Shown: positions 11,540 to 24,435 of the stretch, one piece after another
Position numbering within the stretch: position 1 is the stretch's first letter
Layout of the letters: every line of letters starts with the position of its first letter
Assembly (NCBI RefSeq): GCF_902635505.1
Contig: NC_045430.1
Location: forward strand, 1-64,000
DNA length: 64,000 nt
Direction of reading: 5' to 3'
Origin: Sarcophilus harrisii
Taxonomy: Eukaryota; Chordata; Mammalia; Dasyuromorphia; Dasyuridae
Notes under the pieces: model-generated
Seen by the model: the letters and a program-made list of their open reading frames with translations, nothing else
Told to the model about the DNA's origin: nothing
Databases searched by the model: none
Made by a program: the position numbers and the translations under genes

Positions 11540-11765
11540 TGTATTCTTTATGCTGGGAGAGAAGGAGATGGAAAAGGAGAGAGAGAGGAAAGGCGAGGGG
11601 GGAGAGAGAGGAAAGGGAGAGGGAAAAGAGAGGTAAGGGGGAGAGAGAGAGACAGAGAGACAGAGACAAAGAGAGAGAGAGAGACAGAGAGAGAAACAGA
11701 GAGACAGAGAGAGAAAGCAGAGAGAGAGACAGAGAGAGAGAGGAGGGGGGGAGGGGAGAGATAAT
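11540..11765. repeat. GA-rich purine tract
   Basis: Over 200 bp of almost pure purine made of gagaga, gacagaga and gggag units. Its open frames in every phase are low-complexity artefacts. Confidence 0.95.
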
Positions 11766-13984
11766 ATAGAGGGAAGTTCAAATTCGAGGTCCTTCAACCC
11801 ACTTTGGTTTGCGCAGAAGCAAATCCAGCTCCCTCCATTCCTTGTTTCCGCATCCTGCTCTTCCTCTCAGTCTTCTTTACTTCCAAGAAGTCTCTCCTGC
11901 CCCCTTATACTTGAAGACCTCCTGGAGGTCTTCCTTGTAAGGTAAGGTCCATGAGGGCTGGCTCTAGCGCCCCTCCGTCTCCCCTGCAGCCCCAGAGCCG
12001 GCGCGTAGGTCCGGAAGGTTGCTTCGGCCGCCCAGGCGCTCACGTCTAAACCCCCTACATTCAGCCTCCGCTCTCCCTGAGTTTGCTGGGAGGTCTCCAG
12101 AAGCCTGCCCTTTCGGTTAGGGTTCAGGTTAGGCTCCAAAGTCCCCCTTTGTTATTTCCTGAAGCGCCGGACGGCCAGAGGGCAACATCCTGAGCTCGAG
12201 CTCCGCCGCCCACGTCCACTTCATCCCTCCAGTGAGATCCCAGAACTCCGGGCGTGCTTTTCTCCTCAGTCTGAAACCGACGTGTTCCTGGGCACCCCAC
12301 GGGGCTGCTCTGCCGCCGAATCGCCTGGGGCCGCTGGGCAGACGCGGAGCTCCACGCCATCCTCTCCTAAGGGCCCTCCTGGCCGGGAGTTCACTGACCC
12401 TCACTAGGGTCATTCTGCTCCCCACGTCCCCACCACCCTCGGCCTCGGGACCTAAGAGGCGGATGGAGGCTCTGGCACCCGACGCCCCCTCCAGCTCTAC
12501 TCCCTGAGGACGGGCCGGAGCCCTGAGCTACCACCTCTATCCTCCTCGAGAAGGGGCGGCCTAATTTAACCGCAGCCTGCCGGGAGCTCGGACCTCGGCC
12601 GCACTGGCCACAGCTAGATTCCCCTAAAGGCGCACACACGGCGATCCCTGGCCTCGCCCCCAACTTAATCTGCTCGGGATGAGGGCTCCAGTTTTAAAAC
12701 TGTGCTGGGCGGTGAGTGCCGGGGAGAACTGGACCTGCAGCGTGAGCCTCCCAAGCTTGCTGTGAGGCTCGAAAGCCATCACCCCTGGTGTGTTTGTGTG
12801 GACAGCGCTTCGCGTGTGCGTGAACGGCAGATCTTCTTCGCTTCCTCTCCAAGCTGTTAGATTAGATTTAAGGGAACTCTGAGGGCCAGACCTGCCGGGG
12901 AGCTGCTCCCTGGCTCCTCGGATGACCAGAGGCCGCTCTGGAGCGTCCCCTCGCGCCCAGCTTCGAGAGAGTTTACAATCCTAAATGGGAGGGAAAGCCC
13001 AGGCCTGATCCCTCCTCCCAGCGTCCTACGTGCGTTTCTCTGCCCCTCGAGCCCTGGCTACTCGAGGTGGGGCCCCAGCGGATGGGAAGGGAGCGCTGGA
13101 CTCAGAGCCAGGGACAGAGTCCACCTGCGACCGGGACAGAAGGGAACTTGTCGGGCTCCGCTTCCCGAGATCCCCTGCCTCCGCGAGCTTACGGGGAAGC
13201 GCGAGAGCGGCCCCGGAGCCCGGCGGAGACACGCGGGAAGCCGTTTAGCTTTCACGCCCGGCAATTGGGCCTCCTTAGGGCGGGCTGGCCCCGTGCGCTC
13301 AGGGCGCAAAATGCTCCGGAGAAGGGTGGGGAAGGGATGGGGGAAGCGCCAGGCCTTCCTGCTTTCCGGGGCTGGGTGGAAGCCAGGGGAGGCCCGAGGT
13401 GGGCCCGAGGCCGGAGCGCGCCCCGGGCATCTGAATCAGCCCCTGGAACCGAGTCTCATCTCGCCCGAGGGCTAGGCTAAAGGAGGCTGGGCGCAGGCTG
13501 GGGCTTCTGGGGAGCCCCGAAGCGGCTATCTGGACCTAGATTCCCATGTGCGCCCACGATGGTGGAGTCTGCTCAGAGGCCCGAGCTGAGCTTTCCCGGG
13601 GGGATGAGGTCTCCGGACTCTTCACTAAGGCAGATCTGCCCTTGATGTAGAATTGATCAGATTAGGGAGCTCCGGAGCTCGGGAGGCTAAGGGATTTGCC
13701 TCCCGTCACAAAATGAAGTGCAGGATTTGAACCCTGATCTTCCTGACTGCGAGATTGGCCCGAAATCCGTCCCGTGTGTTGTCCCTGTCTTTTGTCTCTT
13801 TGTCCTTGTGTCTGTCTCTCGGTGCCTTTTTGTCTGCTTTCCCTCCCCTGCTCTCCCCTTCCCTCCCCTCTCCTCCATTCTCTCCTCTCTCTTAACTCCC
13901 CTCTGCCCTCTTTTGTCTCCCTCCTCTCCTTTCCTTCTTTCTTCTCCCTTCCCCTTTAAGTTTCAAAGGCCACAGGATTTATTT

Positions 13985-14136
13985 ATTTAACTTTTTATTT
14001 TTGGCTGAGGCAATTGGGGTTAAGTGACTTGCCCAAGATCCTACAGCTAGGACGTTAAGTGTCTGAAGCAAGATTTGAACTCGGGTCCTCTTGACTTCAG
14101 GGCTGGTGCTCTATCCACAGCGCCACCTGGCTGCCC
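13985..14136 (-). mobile_element. WSINE1-type SINE
   Basis: Reverse orientation. It reads tgaggcaattggggttaagt, gacttgcccaagatcctaca, gatttgaactcgggtcctc and ends at gcgccacctggctgcc, the complement of the SINE head. Confidence 0.85.
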
Positions 14137-14159
14137 CGCCCACAGGACTTAAACCCGAA

Positions 14160-14330
14160 TTTAAAACTGAAAGGCTCCTAGAAATTTTTTCTGATCTACA
14201 TATTACAGATGAGAAAAGTGAGATTCAGAGAGGAAAGGGAAAAGAAGGGAAGAAGCACTTATTGAGCGCCAATTGTGTACCAAGCTCTGTGATAAGGACT
14301 TTCCAACAGAGAAATAAAGTAAATTTTCTC
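14160..14330. mobile_element. CORE-SINE / MIR-like fragment
   Basis: Contains attacagatgagaaaagtga followed by agcacttattgagcgcc and aattgtgtaccaagctctgt, typical of old CORE-SINE or MIR 3' parts. The exact family is not certain. Confidence 0.5.
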
Positions 14331-14339
14331 CAGCCCATG

Positions 14340-15214
14340 CCCCGTCCCTAGCACTCCCCTGCCCTTCACTTCTCTGCTTTCCGGACCCAGATGAGCTGTG
14401 TCCATACAGAGAGGTCCCTGAAGTTGCCAGCTCCTTATTTACTCCAGAAGAAAAGGTGCGGGATTAAGCATATTGAACCAGACGCCTTCCCTCAGTCTTG
14501 GCCAAGACTGGGCATTCTGAGTGCTGAACCTGTTCTGCAAATCTGCTGGAGGCAGGGACCTAAGGTTGGGCAGGGAGACATTGCACCCGGCGCCAACACA
14601 GGGAGGCTGCTCAGAGGGAGAAGAGGCCGGTGCAAGTTCGTTTTACACCCAAAGCTTCACCCTTAGGTGCTGATCTCCCCAATTCTCCCCTCCACACTCT
14701 CCCCCAAGTTACTGTGACGACTCTAAGTTATTGGATGACATACTGGTAACAGCCCTACGGTCTAAAAGCTGTTTCTGCCAAGCCTTTCCCAGAGCCAAGG
14801 GAGAGAAAGGTGATTTTCCAGAGAGAGCAGATCGGATTTTTGAATCCCCTACATCTCCTCCCTGGCTTCCCTTAACTGGACTTGGGGCGGTCAAGCCCTG
14901 CTGGGTCCCTTCGCAGGGCTGATGGCTCAGGGCAGTGGGAGGCTCCTCTCTTCTGCCGGTTCTGGTGCCACCCGGGGCACACTTGGCTGTGTGGTGGTGG
15001 TCATGTAGACAAGCTAGGGGGTGTGGTGCAGGAGGCAGCGAGAGGATGAGCTGGCCTTTCCCAGACTGTGGATCAGATTTAGTCCTGGAGGATCTGCAGG
15101 GTCTCACCCCATTTGGGTGCAGCTTGCCAGAGGTACCCCAGCTCTGGACCCGGTATGGGAAAGACTCAGCTTTTCCAGGTCCAACTGGACTCAGACACGA
15201 GCTGGGGTCGGTGG
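14340..15214. other. No gene seen
   Basis: Moderate-GC unique sequence. Several open frames of 60-130 codons overlap on both strands, but none shows a recognisable domain or good splice context. Confidence 0.5.
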
Positions 15215-15360
15215 GAAGTCTGCCTGCCTCCGTTTCCTCACCTGCAAAATGAACTGGAAAAAATGAATTGCAGAAAGAAATGGCAACAGCTCCAGCATCT
15301 CAGCAAGAAAAAGCCTAATGCTCTCCAGGAGGGTGGCCTGACTGAACAGCACCAACACGC
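15215..15360 (+). mobile_element. CORE-SINE (MAR1-like) 3' part
   Basis: Carries cctccgtttcctcacctgca, aaaatgaactggaaa, gaaatggcaacagctccagc and gcaagaaaaagcctaa, a diverged version of the usual 3' module. Confidence 0.55.
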
Positions 15361-15419
15361 CCATTTTACAGCCGAGAACTGGAGCAGGGAAGTGAGTGGC
15401 CCAGGATTCTAAGTCAATA

Positions 15420-17400
15420 GCTTCAGTATGATTGATACATTTCACTTTGCCTTCCTAAAATATTTGGAGATCTCTTACATTTCACCCCCAATAAGTGTGT
15501 GGAATAACACTATTAATAGTATAATTGTAACTATAATTATTAATAAATTTTTTCACATATAATTTTGCATTTTTAAAAAGGTTTTTATTAATTTATCCTT
15601 CACTTGGCCTAGTGATTGGTTATTATAGTATTATCCTTAAGAAACGACAATAGCCGTTAATGATTATATTGGGTATTTCAAGCAATCATTGCCCCCTCTC
15701 TGATACTTTCATTTAGCTGCTTCCATATTTACCCTTTCAATGTTGAAAAGAATCTATGTATGACATCTGGAAGCAATTGTGAAATCTTTATCAGCTAATG
15801 GTGTTTTTAAAAGAAAAAAAATAATTTGCAGTATGACAAACTAAAACAAAGGAAAAAATAAAAACCTGCAAGGACTCACCCATTTCACTTCCTAGTGTCA
15901 TATGTTTAAGAAAATATTGACAGAATTTATTTAGGATGGACACCCATTGTGATATGTGTTCCTTGAAGATTTTTAACCTCAATGATCTCTTATTTTCATT
16001 GAAGAATTGGAGAGCTAGACTTCTTTATAAAGCCTAGCAGTATCTGATCAGTTTAATACAATTCTTGGTACATAGTAGGTACTGAATAAATGTTCATTAG
16101 TTTGTCTTGATCAGAGGAGCGCCTGAGTAAATAGAGAGAAAACGATTAAAACTATTCTATTGTGATTTATCATTTGAAATAAATTGATAGTTGAGAGGAA
16201 CCTTAGAGATCCTTTTACAGATCAAAAAACTGAGACTCGATTTAACATAACTAATATCTATGAAGACATTAGTAGTAAACAACTGGGATTAGAACAGACC
16301 CTTGGCTTCCATATGAAACACTTATTACTCTTTGCTGCATATTTGCAATTTTTTAAAAAGTTAACTTCTTACATCTCAAAATATAATGCGCTCCTGAAGT
16401 TAAATTTGACTTCTGATTTGTAGGATTTGTAGATCAAATCTAATTTCCATTCCTTGATTATTTATCCTTGACTGTTCCTACAGTTTTATTTGCCTTTTGC
16501 AATTCTCCTTCCCTTTCTGACTACATATTTCTTCAGATATTTCAACCACAGTAACATATCACATCCGATCAAATGCTGAAACAGACATGAAAATCCAGGT
16601 GTCTTCTCTTAAGTCAAACATTAAAGATATTTTTAAAAATCTATAAAGGTAACTCTTTCCCATATTTTTTTTGTTTTGGAAAACCTACTTATTTTTAAAA
16701 TATGTATGTAACTTGTAACAGGTTTAGTGTTATTTTTAAATGAAGCAACATAAATGTTTTAAAAAGTATCTTCCTAATTTAAAGCATAGTAAATATCAAT
16801 TACTCTACCTCACATAAACAAAAGTTTTGGGATTCTTCAACAATTTGTAAAAGTATAAAATTTTTCTAAGCCCCCAAAAAGTTGTAGAACCATTTATTCA
16901 GATTAAAATAACTTAAAGTAATTCAAGAGAGACCATTTGCTCAGAAAGAAAGGAATTGAGGATCGGTAAAAGAAAAATTGGTTTGTAGTAGCTACTGTGG
17001 TAAATGGATAAGGAATCAATATAAATAATAAGGTAATTAACAAAAGGTAAGTGGATAGGCATTCATTAAGACAAAAATGAGAGTATTACACAGCATCAAA
17101 CATTATAAGAGCATGAAAAGATTTTGAGGATAATTTCACATAAGGGTAGGTTGAAAGGCTTTCTGCTGTTTATTCTGGAGAACTGAAGGCTCAGACTGAA
17201 GTATGATATTTGGATTTTTAAAATGTAGTTAGAATTTTAGATGAAGAAATAGATGCTAGTGATCATTTTAAGGAAAACTCCATTAATACCTATACTCTCT
17301 GGTATTTTTCATAGGAAGGGATGTTAGGTTTTATCAAATGCTTTTTCTGCATCTATTGAGGTAATTATATGCTTTTTGTTAGTTATGCCAATAATTTTCC
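15420..17400. other. AT-rich intergenic DNA
   Basis: AT-rich sequence with no convincing gene. Short fragments near 16040-16110 (tacatagtaggtactgaataa) look like the end of an L2/MIR-type element. Confidence 0.55.
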
Positions 17401-18194
17401 TTTTAAAATTATATATATATATATTTATTAAAACTTTTATTGACAAAGCACATGCATGAGTAATTTTTCTAAATCAAACCTTGCAAAACCTTTTCTTTCA
17501 AATTTTCCCTCCTTCGCTCTACCCCTCCGTTAGCTGGTAGATAGTCCAATATATGTTAAACATGTTAAATCCAATATATGTATACATATTTATACAGTTA
17601 TCTTGCTGCACAAGAAAAATCAGATCAAGAAGGAAAAAGAAAAACTGAGAAAGAAAACAAAATGCAAGCAAATGACAACAGAAAGAGTGAGAATGTTATA
17701 TTGTGTTCCACACTCAGTTTCCCACAGTTCTCTCTCTGAGTGTAGACAGTTCTCTTCATCACTGAACAAGTGCAACTGGTTTGAATCATCTCATTATTGA
17801 AGAGAGCCACAGCCATCAGAGTTGATCACCATATGGTCTTCTTGTTGCCATGTACAATGATCTCCTGACTCTGCTCATTTCACTCAGCATCAGTTCCTCT
17901 CTCCAAGCCGCTCTGAAATCATCCTGCTGGACGTTTCTTACAGAACAATAGTATTCCGTAGCATATATACCCTAATTTATTCAGCCATTCTCCAAGTGAT
18001 GGGCATCCACTCAGTTTTCAGTTTCTGGCTACTACAAAGCAGACTGCCACAAACATTCTTGCACATACAGGTCTCTTTTCCTTCTTTAAGATCTTTTTGG
18101 GATATAAGCCCAGGAAAAACACTGCTAGGTTAAAGGGTATGCACAGTTTGATAACTTTTTGAGCGTAGTTCCAAATTGTTCTCCAGAATGGTTC

Positions 18195-18482
18195 CAGTTA
18201 ATGAATGTAAACTGTTTGCATTTTTGTTTTTCTTCCCAGGTTACTTGTACCTTCTGAATCCAATTCTCCCTGTGCAACAAGAAAACTGTTTGGATCTGCA
18301 CACATACATTGTATCTAGGATATACTAGGACATATTCAACATATATAGGACTGCTTACCATCTAGGGGAGGGGTGGAGAGTGGGAGGAAAAATCAGAACA
18401 GAAGTGAGTGCAAGGGATAATGTTGTAAAAAAAATTACCCAGGCATGGATTCTGTCAATAAAAGTTACTATAAAAAAAAAAA
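18195..18482 (+). mobile_element. PolyA-tailed L1 tail (family II), nested
   Basis: Flanked by a 10-bp repeat agaatggttc at 18185-18194 and 18483-18492. It ends with aataaaagttactat and a polyA run. Confidence 0.8.
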
Positions 18483-19032
18483 AGAATGGTTCGCAGTTCC
18501 ACCAACAATATATCAGTGTCCCAGTTTTCCCACACTCCTTTCAACATTTGTCATTACCTTTTTCAGTCATCTCAACCAATCTGAGAGGTGTGCAGTGGTT
18601 TCTCAGAGTTGTCTTGATTTGCATTTCTCTGATCAATAGTGATTTGGAGCACCTTTTCATGTGAGTACAAATAGTTCAATTTCTTCATCTGAAAACTGTC
18701 AGTTCATACCTTGCACCATTTATCAATTGGAGAATGGCTTGAAGTATTATAAATTTGAATCAATTCTTTATATATTTTTAAAATGAGATCCTTTATCAGA
18801 TCCTTTGGATGTAAATAATATTTCCCCAGTTAATTGCTTCTCTTCTAATCTGGTCTGCATTAGGGTTTTTTGGGGGGGTACAAAACCTTTTTAACTTAAT
18901 ATAATAAAAATTATCTATTTTATGATCAATAATGATCACTAGTTCTTCTTTGGTCAAAAATTCCTTCCTCCTCCACAATTCTTCTAATTTATTTATAATA
19001 TCATTCTTTATGTCTAGATCATGAACCTATTT

Positions 19033-19310
19033 CTTTCTTTTTCTTTAAGTTTGTATGACTTTTCTTTTCTTTTTATTATTATAGCTTTTTATTTACAAGT
19101 TATATGCATGGGTGATTTTACAGCATTGACAATTGTCAAACCTTTTGTTCCAGTTGTTCCCCTCCTTCCCCCCATCCCCATTGACTAATACATGTTAAAT
19201 ATGTTAAAATATAAATTAAATACAATATAAGTATACATGTCCTAACAGTTATTTTGCTGTACAAAAAGAATCAGACTTTGAAATGGTATACTATTAGCTT
19301 GTGAAGGAAA
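19033..19310 (-). mobile_element. L1 tail (family I), nested
   Basis: Starts with a T-rich end and tagctttttatttacaag. It is flanked by catgaacctatt at 19020-19031 and 19311-19322. Confidence 0.8.
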
Positions 19311-19694
19311 CATGAACCTATTCAACCTTATCTTGGTATACGGTGTTAGGTGTGGAACTATGCCTTCTTTCTGCTATACTACTTTCCAATTTTCCTAGCA
19401 GTTTTTGTCAAATAGTGATTTTTTATCGCCAAAGATAGGGCCTTTGGGTTTGTAAAATACTAGACTCTTATAGTCATTGGCTATTTTGTTCATCATTCCA
19501 CCTATTCCACTAATCAACTTCTCTATTTCTAAGCCAGTACCAAATGGTTTTGATGACTACTGCTTTATAATATAGTTCTAGATGTGGTACAGCAGGGCCA
19601 CTTTCATTTGCTTTTCTCTTCATTAATTCCTCTGAAATTCTTGCCCTTTTGTTCTTTCAGATGAATTTTGTTGTTATTTACCTACAACAATAGA

Positions 19695-20880
19695 GATTGC
19701 CCAGATTGACAAGAGAGGAAATAAATTACTTAGTCTGATTTACAAAAAGAAAGAGAACAAACTATTAATCAAGTTCCTAAAAAAAATCCCTAGGACCAGA
19801 TGGATTTAGATGTGAATTCTACCAAAAATTTAAAGAACAATTAACTCCAGTGCTATATAAACAATTTGAAAAAACTGGGAATGAAGGAATTCTACCAAAT
19901 TTCTTTAATGACACAGACATGGTACTGAATCCTAAAGCAGGTAGGTTGAAAACAGAGAAAGAAAAATTATGGACCAATCTCCCTAATGAATATTGATGCA
20001 AAAATCTTAAATAAAACATTAGCAAAGAGATTACAGAAAATCATCCCCAGGATAATACACTATGACCAAGTAGGATTTATACAGGAATGCAGGACTGGTT
20101 CAGTATTTGGAAAACTATTAGCATAATTGACTGTATCAATAACCAAATTAACAAAAACTATGTAATCATCTCAATAGATGCAGAAAAAGCAATTGACAAA
20201 ATCCAGCATCCATTCCTATTAAAAAACACATGAGAGTATAGGAATAAATGGACTTTTCCTCTAAACAGTTAGTAGCATCTATTTAAAACCATCAGCAAGC
20301 ATCATATGTAATGGGTATAAACTAGAACCATTACCAATAAGATCAGGGGTGAAACAAGGTTGCCCACTATCATCATTACTATTCAAGATTGTATTAGAAA
20401 TGCTAGCTTCAGCAATAAGAAAAGAAAAAGAGATTAAAGCAATTAGAGTAGGTAATGAGGAAACAAAATTATCACACTTTGCAGATGATATGATGGTACC
20501 CTAGACCCCCACAGATTCTACTAAAAAGCTATTAGAAATAATGCATAACTTTAGCAAAGTTGCAGGATACAAAATAAATCCACATAAATCACCATTTTTA
20601 TACATCACCAACAAAATCCAACAGCAAGAGATACGAAGAGAAATTCCATTTAGAATAACTGTTGATAACATAAAATATTTGGGAATTTATCTGCCAAGTG
20701 AAAGTCAGGAACTATATAAGCAAAACTACAAAACACTTTCCACACAAATAAAGTCAGATCTAAGCAATTGGAAAAATATCAAGTGACCAGCAAATATAAT
20801 AAAGATGACAATACTCCCTAATCTATTTATTTAGTGCTATGCCAATCAAACTTCCAAGAAACTATTTTACTGACTAGAAA
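19695..20880 (+). mobile_element. L1 ORF2 fragment (reverse transcriptase part), broken
   Basis: Plus-strand translation shows L1 reverse-transcriptase landmarks: a [19 protein letters not shown] block near 20320-20370, FADDM near 20478-20492, then LEIMHNFSKVAGYKINPHKS and YLGIYLPSESQELYKQNYK. Several in-frame stops interrupt it, so it is inactive. Neighbouring L1 pieces run in the opposite direction, so this is a separate insertion. Confidence 0.85.
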
Positions 20881-21190
20881 AATCCTGAGAATGACTTGCT
20901 GTAATCTCTTTGCTAATATTTTATTTAAGATTTTTGCATAGATATTCATTAGGGAAATTCATTGGTCTATAATGTTCTTTTTCTTTTTCACCCTACCTGG
21001 TGTAGGTAGCAGCCCTATAAAGGTGTCATAAAAGAATTTGGTAGGATTCCTTTTTCCTTTATTTTTGAAACAATTTGCTATTATTAGAATTAGAATTAGA
21101 ATTAATTGTTTTTAAATGAATTCACATGTGAATTCATCTTGGCCCCTGAGATTTTTTCTTAGGAGTTGATTAATAGCTTGTTCTATTTTC
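20881..21190 (-). mobile_element. L1 ORF2 fragment, reverse orientation
   Basis: Antisense of the same reverse-transcriptase region as the preceding feature: it begins with the complement of the motif attagcaaagagattacag. It therefore forms an inverted pair with part of the preceding L1 piece. Confidence 0.6.
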
Positions 21191-22330
21191 TTTCTAAAAT
21201 GGGATTGTTTAACTATTGCTCAGAGAAATGCAAATTAAGACAACTCTGAGAAACACTACACACCTCTCAGATTGGCTGACAGGAAAAGATAATGACAAAT
21301 GTTGAGGGATGGGAAAACTGGGACACTGATACATTGCTGTTGGAGTTATGAACAGATTCAACCATTCTGAGAGTGATCTGGAACTATGCTCAAAAAGTTA
21401 TAAACTGTGCATACTTTTGATCCAGCAGTATTACTACTGGGCTTATATCCCAAAGAGATAATAAAGAAGGGAAAGGGACCTGTATGTCAAGAATGTTTGT
21501 GGCAGCCTCTTGTAGTGGCCAGAAACTGGAAACTGAGTGGATGCCTTCAATTGAGAATAGCTGAATAAATTGTGGTATATGAATATTATGGAAGATCATT
21601 GTTCTGTAAAGAAATGACCAGTTTCTTTTTTTTATTTTTATTTAATAGCCTTTAATTTAAGGGATATATACATGGAACTTTAAGGCATTAACAATTGCCA
21701 AACCTCTTGTTCCAATTTTTCACCTCTTACCCCCACCCTCCCTAAATGGCAGGATGACCAGTAGATGTTAAATATATTAAAATATAACTTAGATACACAA
21801 TAAGTATAATGACCAAAAATTATTTTGCTGTACAAAAAGAATCAGACTCTGAATTATTGTACAATTAGCTTGTGAAGGAAATCAAAGATGCAGGGAAAAA
21901 ATAGGGACTGGGAATTAATGTAATGTTTTTTGTCATTCCCCGAGTTCTTTTCTGGGTATAGTTAGTTCAGTTATTACTGCTCCATTAGAAATATTTGGTT
22001 GATCTTGTTGTTGAGAGGGCCCATCCATCAGGAATATATTCAGTATTGTTGTTGAAGTATATAATGATCTCGCCTCCATTTTCAGATCAGTTCAAGTCTC
22101 TCCAGGCCTTTCTGAAATCATCCTGTTGAAGAAATGACAGTTTCAGAGAAGTCTGGAGAGACTTACATGAACTGATGCTGTGAAATGAGCAGGAACAGAG
22201 ATGTTATACACGGCAACAACAAGACCAACAATGATCAATTTGATGGATGTAGTTCCTCAACAATGAATGATTCAAAAAAATTGGAAAAATGGGCTTCAAA
22301 AATAATTTGAATTTTTTTTAAGTAAACTTT
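21191..22330 (+). mobile_element. L1 ORF2 end and 3' UTR with a nested tail
   Basis: From actattgctcagagaaatgc through cctctcagattggctgacag to the UTR (gagacttacatgaactgatg, gaaatgagcaggaaca). It is interrupted at 21626-22128 by a reversed tail. Confidence 0.7.
21626..22128 (-). mobile_element. L1 tail (family I), nested with TSD
   Basis: About 503 bp. It is flanked by an imperfect 16-17 bp repeat (gaaatgaccagtttc / gaaatgacagtttc) at 21609-21625 and 22129-22144. It starts with a T-run and tttaatagcctttaattta, the complement of the usual tail end. Confidence 0.8.
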
Positions 22331-22690
22331 AAATCAGGCAAAAGGATTTTTCCCCTACTGCTTAATAAATAATTGTATCCATAAAGCATGAATCCCTTTT
22401 CATAGAATTAATTTCCATAGTTAAGGGAAGATCATCCCAACTTGAATATTAGTTATTATATTTATGTTGACCAGAACCTCAAGGGACCATAATGACCATC
22501 CCCATTAATTTGGGAAACCTTATGTAATGTGTCATTATCACTATTATCTCTTTCCTTCCTTAGCCATGTGTCCCCAACCCTCCCTTCCCAACTGGCCATC
22601 AAGATGTTTTTGTGGAAATTTAGGGTTCTGACCAGACTGCCAAAACCTGTGAGGGTCTTACATAAAGTCTTGGGGAATTGAATGTTGCAA
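22331..22690. other. AT-rich unique DNA
   Basis: No gene or clear repeat recognised. Confidence 0.5.
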
Positions 22691-22694
22691 TGCT

Positions 22695-22930
22695 GTACAG
22701 AAGTGGGAAAGGATAGAGCATTGGGTTTGAGTCAGGAAGATTATCTTCTTGAGTTGAAACGATTCAGAACCTACTAGCCGAATCCTGAGCCAGCACTTAC
22801 CCCAGTTTCCTTGGTTTCTTCATCTGAAAACGGGCTGAAGAAGGGCAGCAAATACCCGTATCTTTGCCAAGAAAATCTCAAATGGGGGTCATGGAGAATC
22901 GGACTGAAATGAAAATGAAAAGGACAAAAT
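22695..22930 (+). mobile_element. CORE-SINE (MAR1-like), near full length
   Basis: Head with gatagagcattgggtttgag, a middle gcacttaccccagtttcctt, then gtatctttgccaagaaaatc, caaatgggggtcatgg and a closing atgaaaatgaaaagg. Confidence 0.65.
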
Positions 22931-24435
22931 ACTTTCCAGGTGATCCTTTTTCTGCTAGCTAGAGTCCCTTATTCTACAAGTAATCCTTAGAGGACATGGT
23001 TTCTACCACTGGATGTTTCTAGTTCTCAATAAAGTATACCAACCAGAGGGGATTATGGATTAATTCAAATGATCTGTCATCCTGAATGGAAGAAATAAGC
23101 TTTTTATAATGAATTTTGTAAGTGTTATTTATTCATAAAATTATTTTATTTGGTGCATTTAAAAACTTATATTGAGAAGGGATTTCATTTTTTACCGACT
23201 ATGTCCATAAGAAGCTTGGACTTTATATTTTGCTCATGAGTATCTTTCCTAAAATATGAATTAAATCGAATGCTAGAACAAAATAATAGCTTTTGGGACT
23301 AGGAGAATACCATGGGGTTTCTTTCTTATTTGTTTCTTCAGTAACCTGAGACCATGAGTTTTTCAATCAAATCTTATATTGGTTCATATTAATTTTTTAA
23401 TACCAAGACCATAGGTCTTTTTTTTAACCTGAAATATTGTGGAGGCAAACTTCCCCATTCTCTACTTGTTGATGTTGATCCTTTAAACCAAGTGTAGGGT
23501 TGATCTTTATATTAAATTTTATCTTATAAAATTCAGTCCATTATTCCTGTTCCAACCACCCAAATTATTATCTATCCCACATCTGTTCATCTTGCCCACA
23601 AGGAAAGAATGTAAGACTTTGAAACTATTTTTTAAAATTGTGAAAATTATGCCATAAAATCTCAAATTTGGAATGGACCTTAAGAGACTTTTAATCAACC
23701 CTAAACTTAATAAGGGGTTATATTGTTTAATTCCAAGATGCACTTAATAAATGCTTGTTGATTAACTGAGTAAAAATTCCCTCCAATAATATATTTTTGC
23801 TTAAAGAATTCATGAGGGAGAACCTATCTCCTTCTGAGGCAGCATGAACTTTAATTGTGGATTATTCCATGAACAAATCAAATTTGTTTTTTATAATTTT
23901 GACTCTTATTATATTTTGATTCCACAACAAGATAGAAACATTTTTCCCTGTTTCGAAGTCAAAAAATTATCAAAGACAAATGAGATTTGTCTAGAATGAC
24001 CCTTTTTTAAAAAAGCTGAGTCTTAAATAATGATTTATGACTAAAGTTCTAGTTTCTAGAATTTTTTGTTGAAATTAAAGAAAATTATTGACTCAAATTT
24101 GGAACTTTTACCCTCTTACCTTTTTAAGAAAATTTAAAAAAATTGCCTTTCTTTTTTAAATAATTTCTCGTGCCTTATTTTTTTTTTCAATTCAGAAATA
24201 TACAACAGGTAATTAAAAGCTCTTTTAGTATACTACCTGGGTTGGAATTTCCTGAGCCAGTGATTTAATTCATTGAGGGGTTAGAGTCCATTGTGATCTA
24301 ATTTAGATAGATTCAATTAATTAAATAATTTCCTTGTGTTTGCCAAACCTGATGGTCATTTTTCGGCAGAAAAACTAAGCAAAATAAGATTTCAGATTTG
24401 ATTTTTACCCTTTATTATTTTTTTCAATTCCACCA
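22931..24435. other. AT-rich intergenic DNA
   Basis: Long AT-rich stretch with no gene, RNA or structured repeat that I can support. Confidence 0.55.

Larger units (their letters stand above)
7420..13700. promoter_or_regulatory. Large CpG-rich zone upstream of the LIM gene
   Basis: GC-rich, CpG-dense sequence with many CCGCC/GGCGG, CGCG and CCCGCC stretches, notably 8.7-9.7 kb and 12.0-13.6 kb, broken by AT-rich spacers near 10.6-10.8 kb. This is typical of promoter islands of developmental transcription-factor genes. Long open frames in this zone overlap one another in all frames and look like composition effects. No exon or start site can be fixed from sequence alone. Confidence 0.6.
17405..19690 (-). 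mobile_element. L1 3' end, reverse orientation, with two younger insertions
   Basis: Reads as the reverse of a marsupial L1: tttattaaaacttttattga, then the antisense of the 3' UTR and the end of ORF2 up to about 19690. It is interrupted by a plus-strand tail (18195-18482) and a minus-strand tail (19033-19310), each with TSDs. A closely similar tail, also reversed, is at 44684-45363. Confidence 0.7.

Noticed and set aside
11327-11797. Serine/leucine-rich and arginine/glutamate-rich open frames
   Set aside because: They are translations of the GA-rich purine tract.
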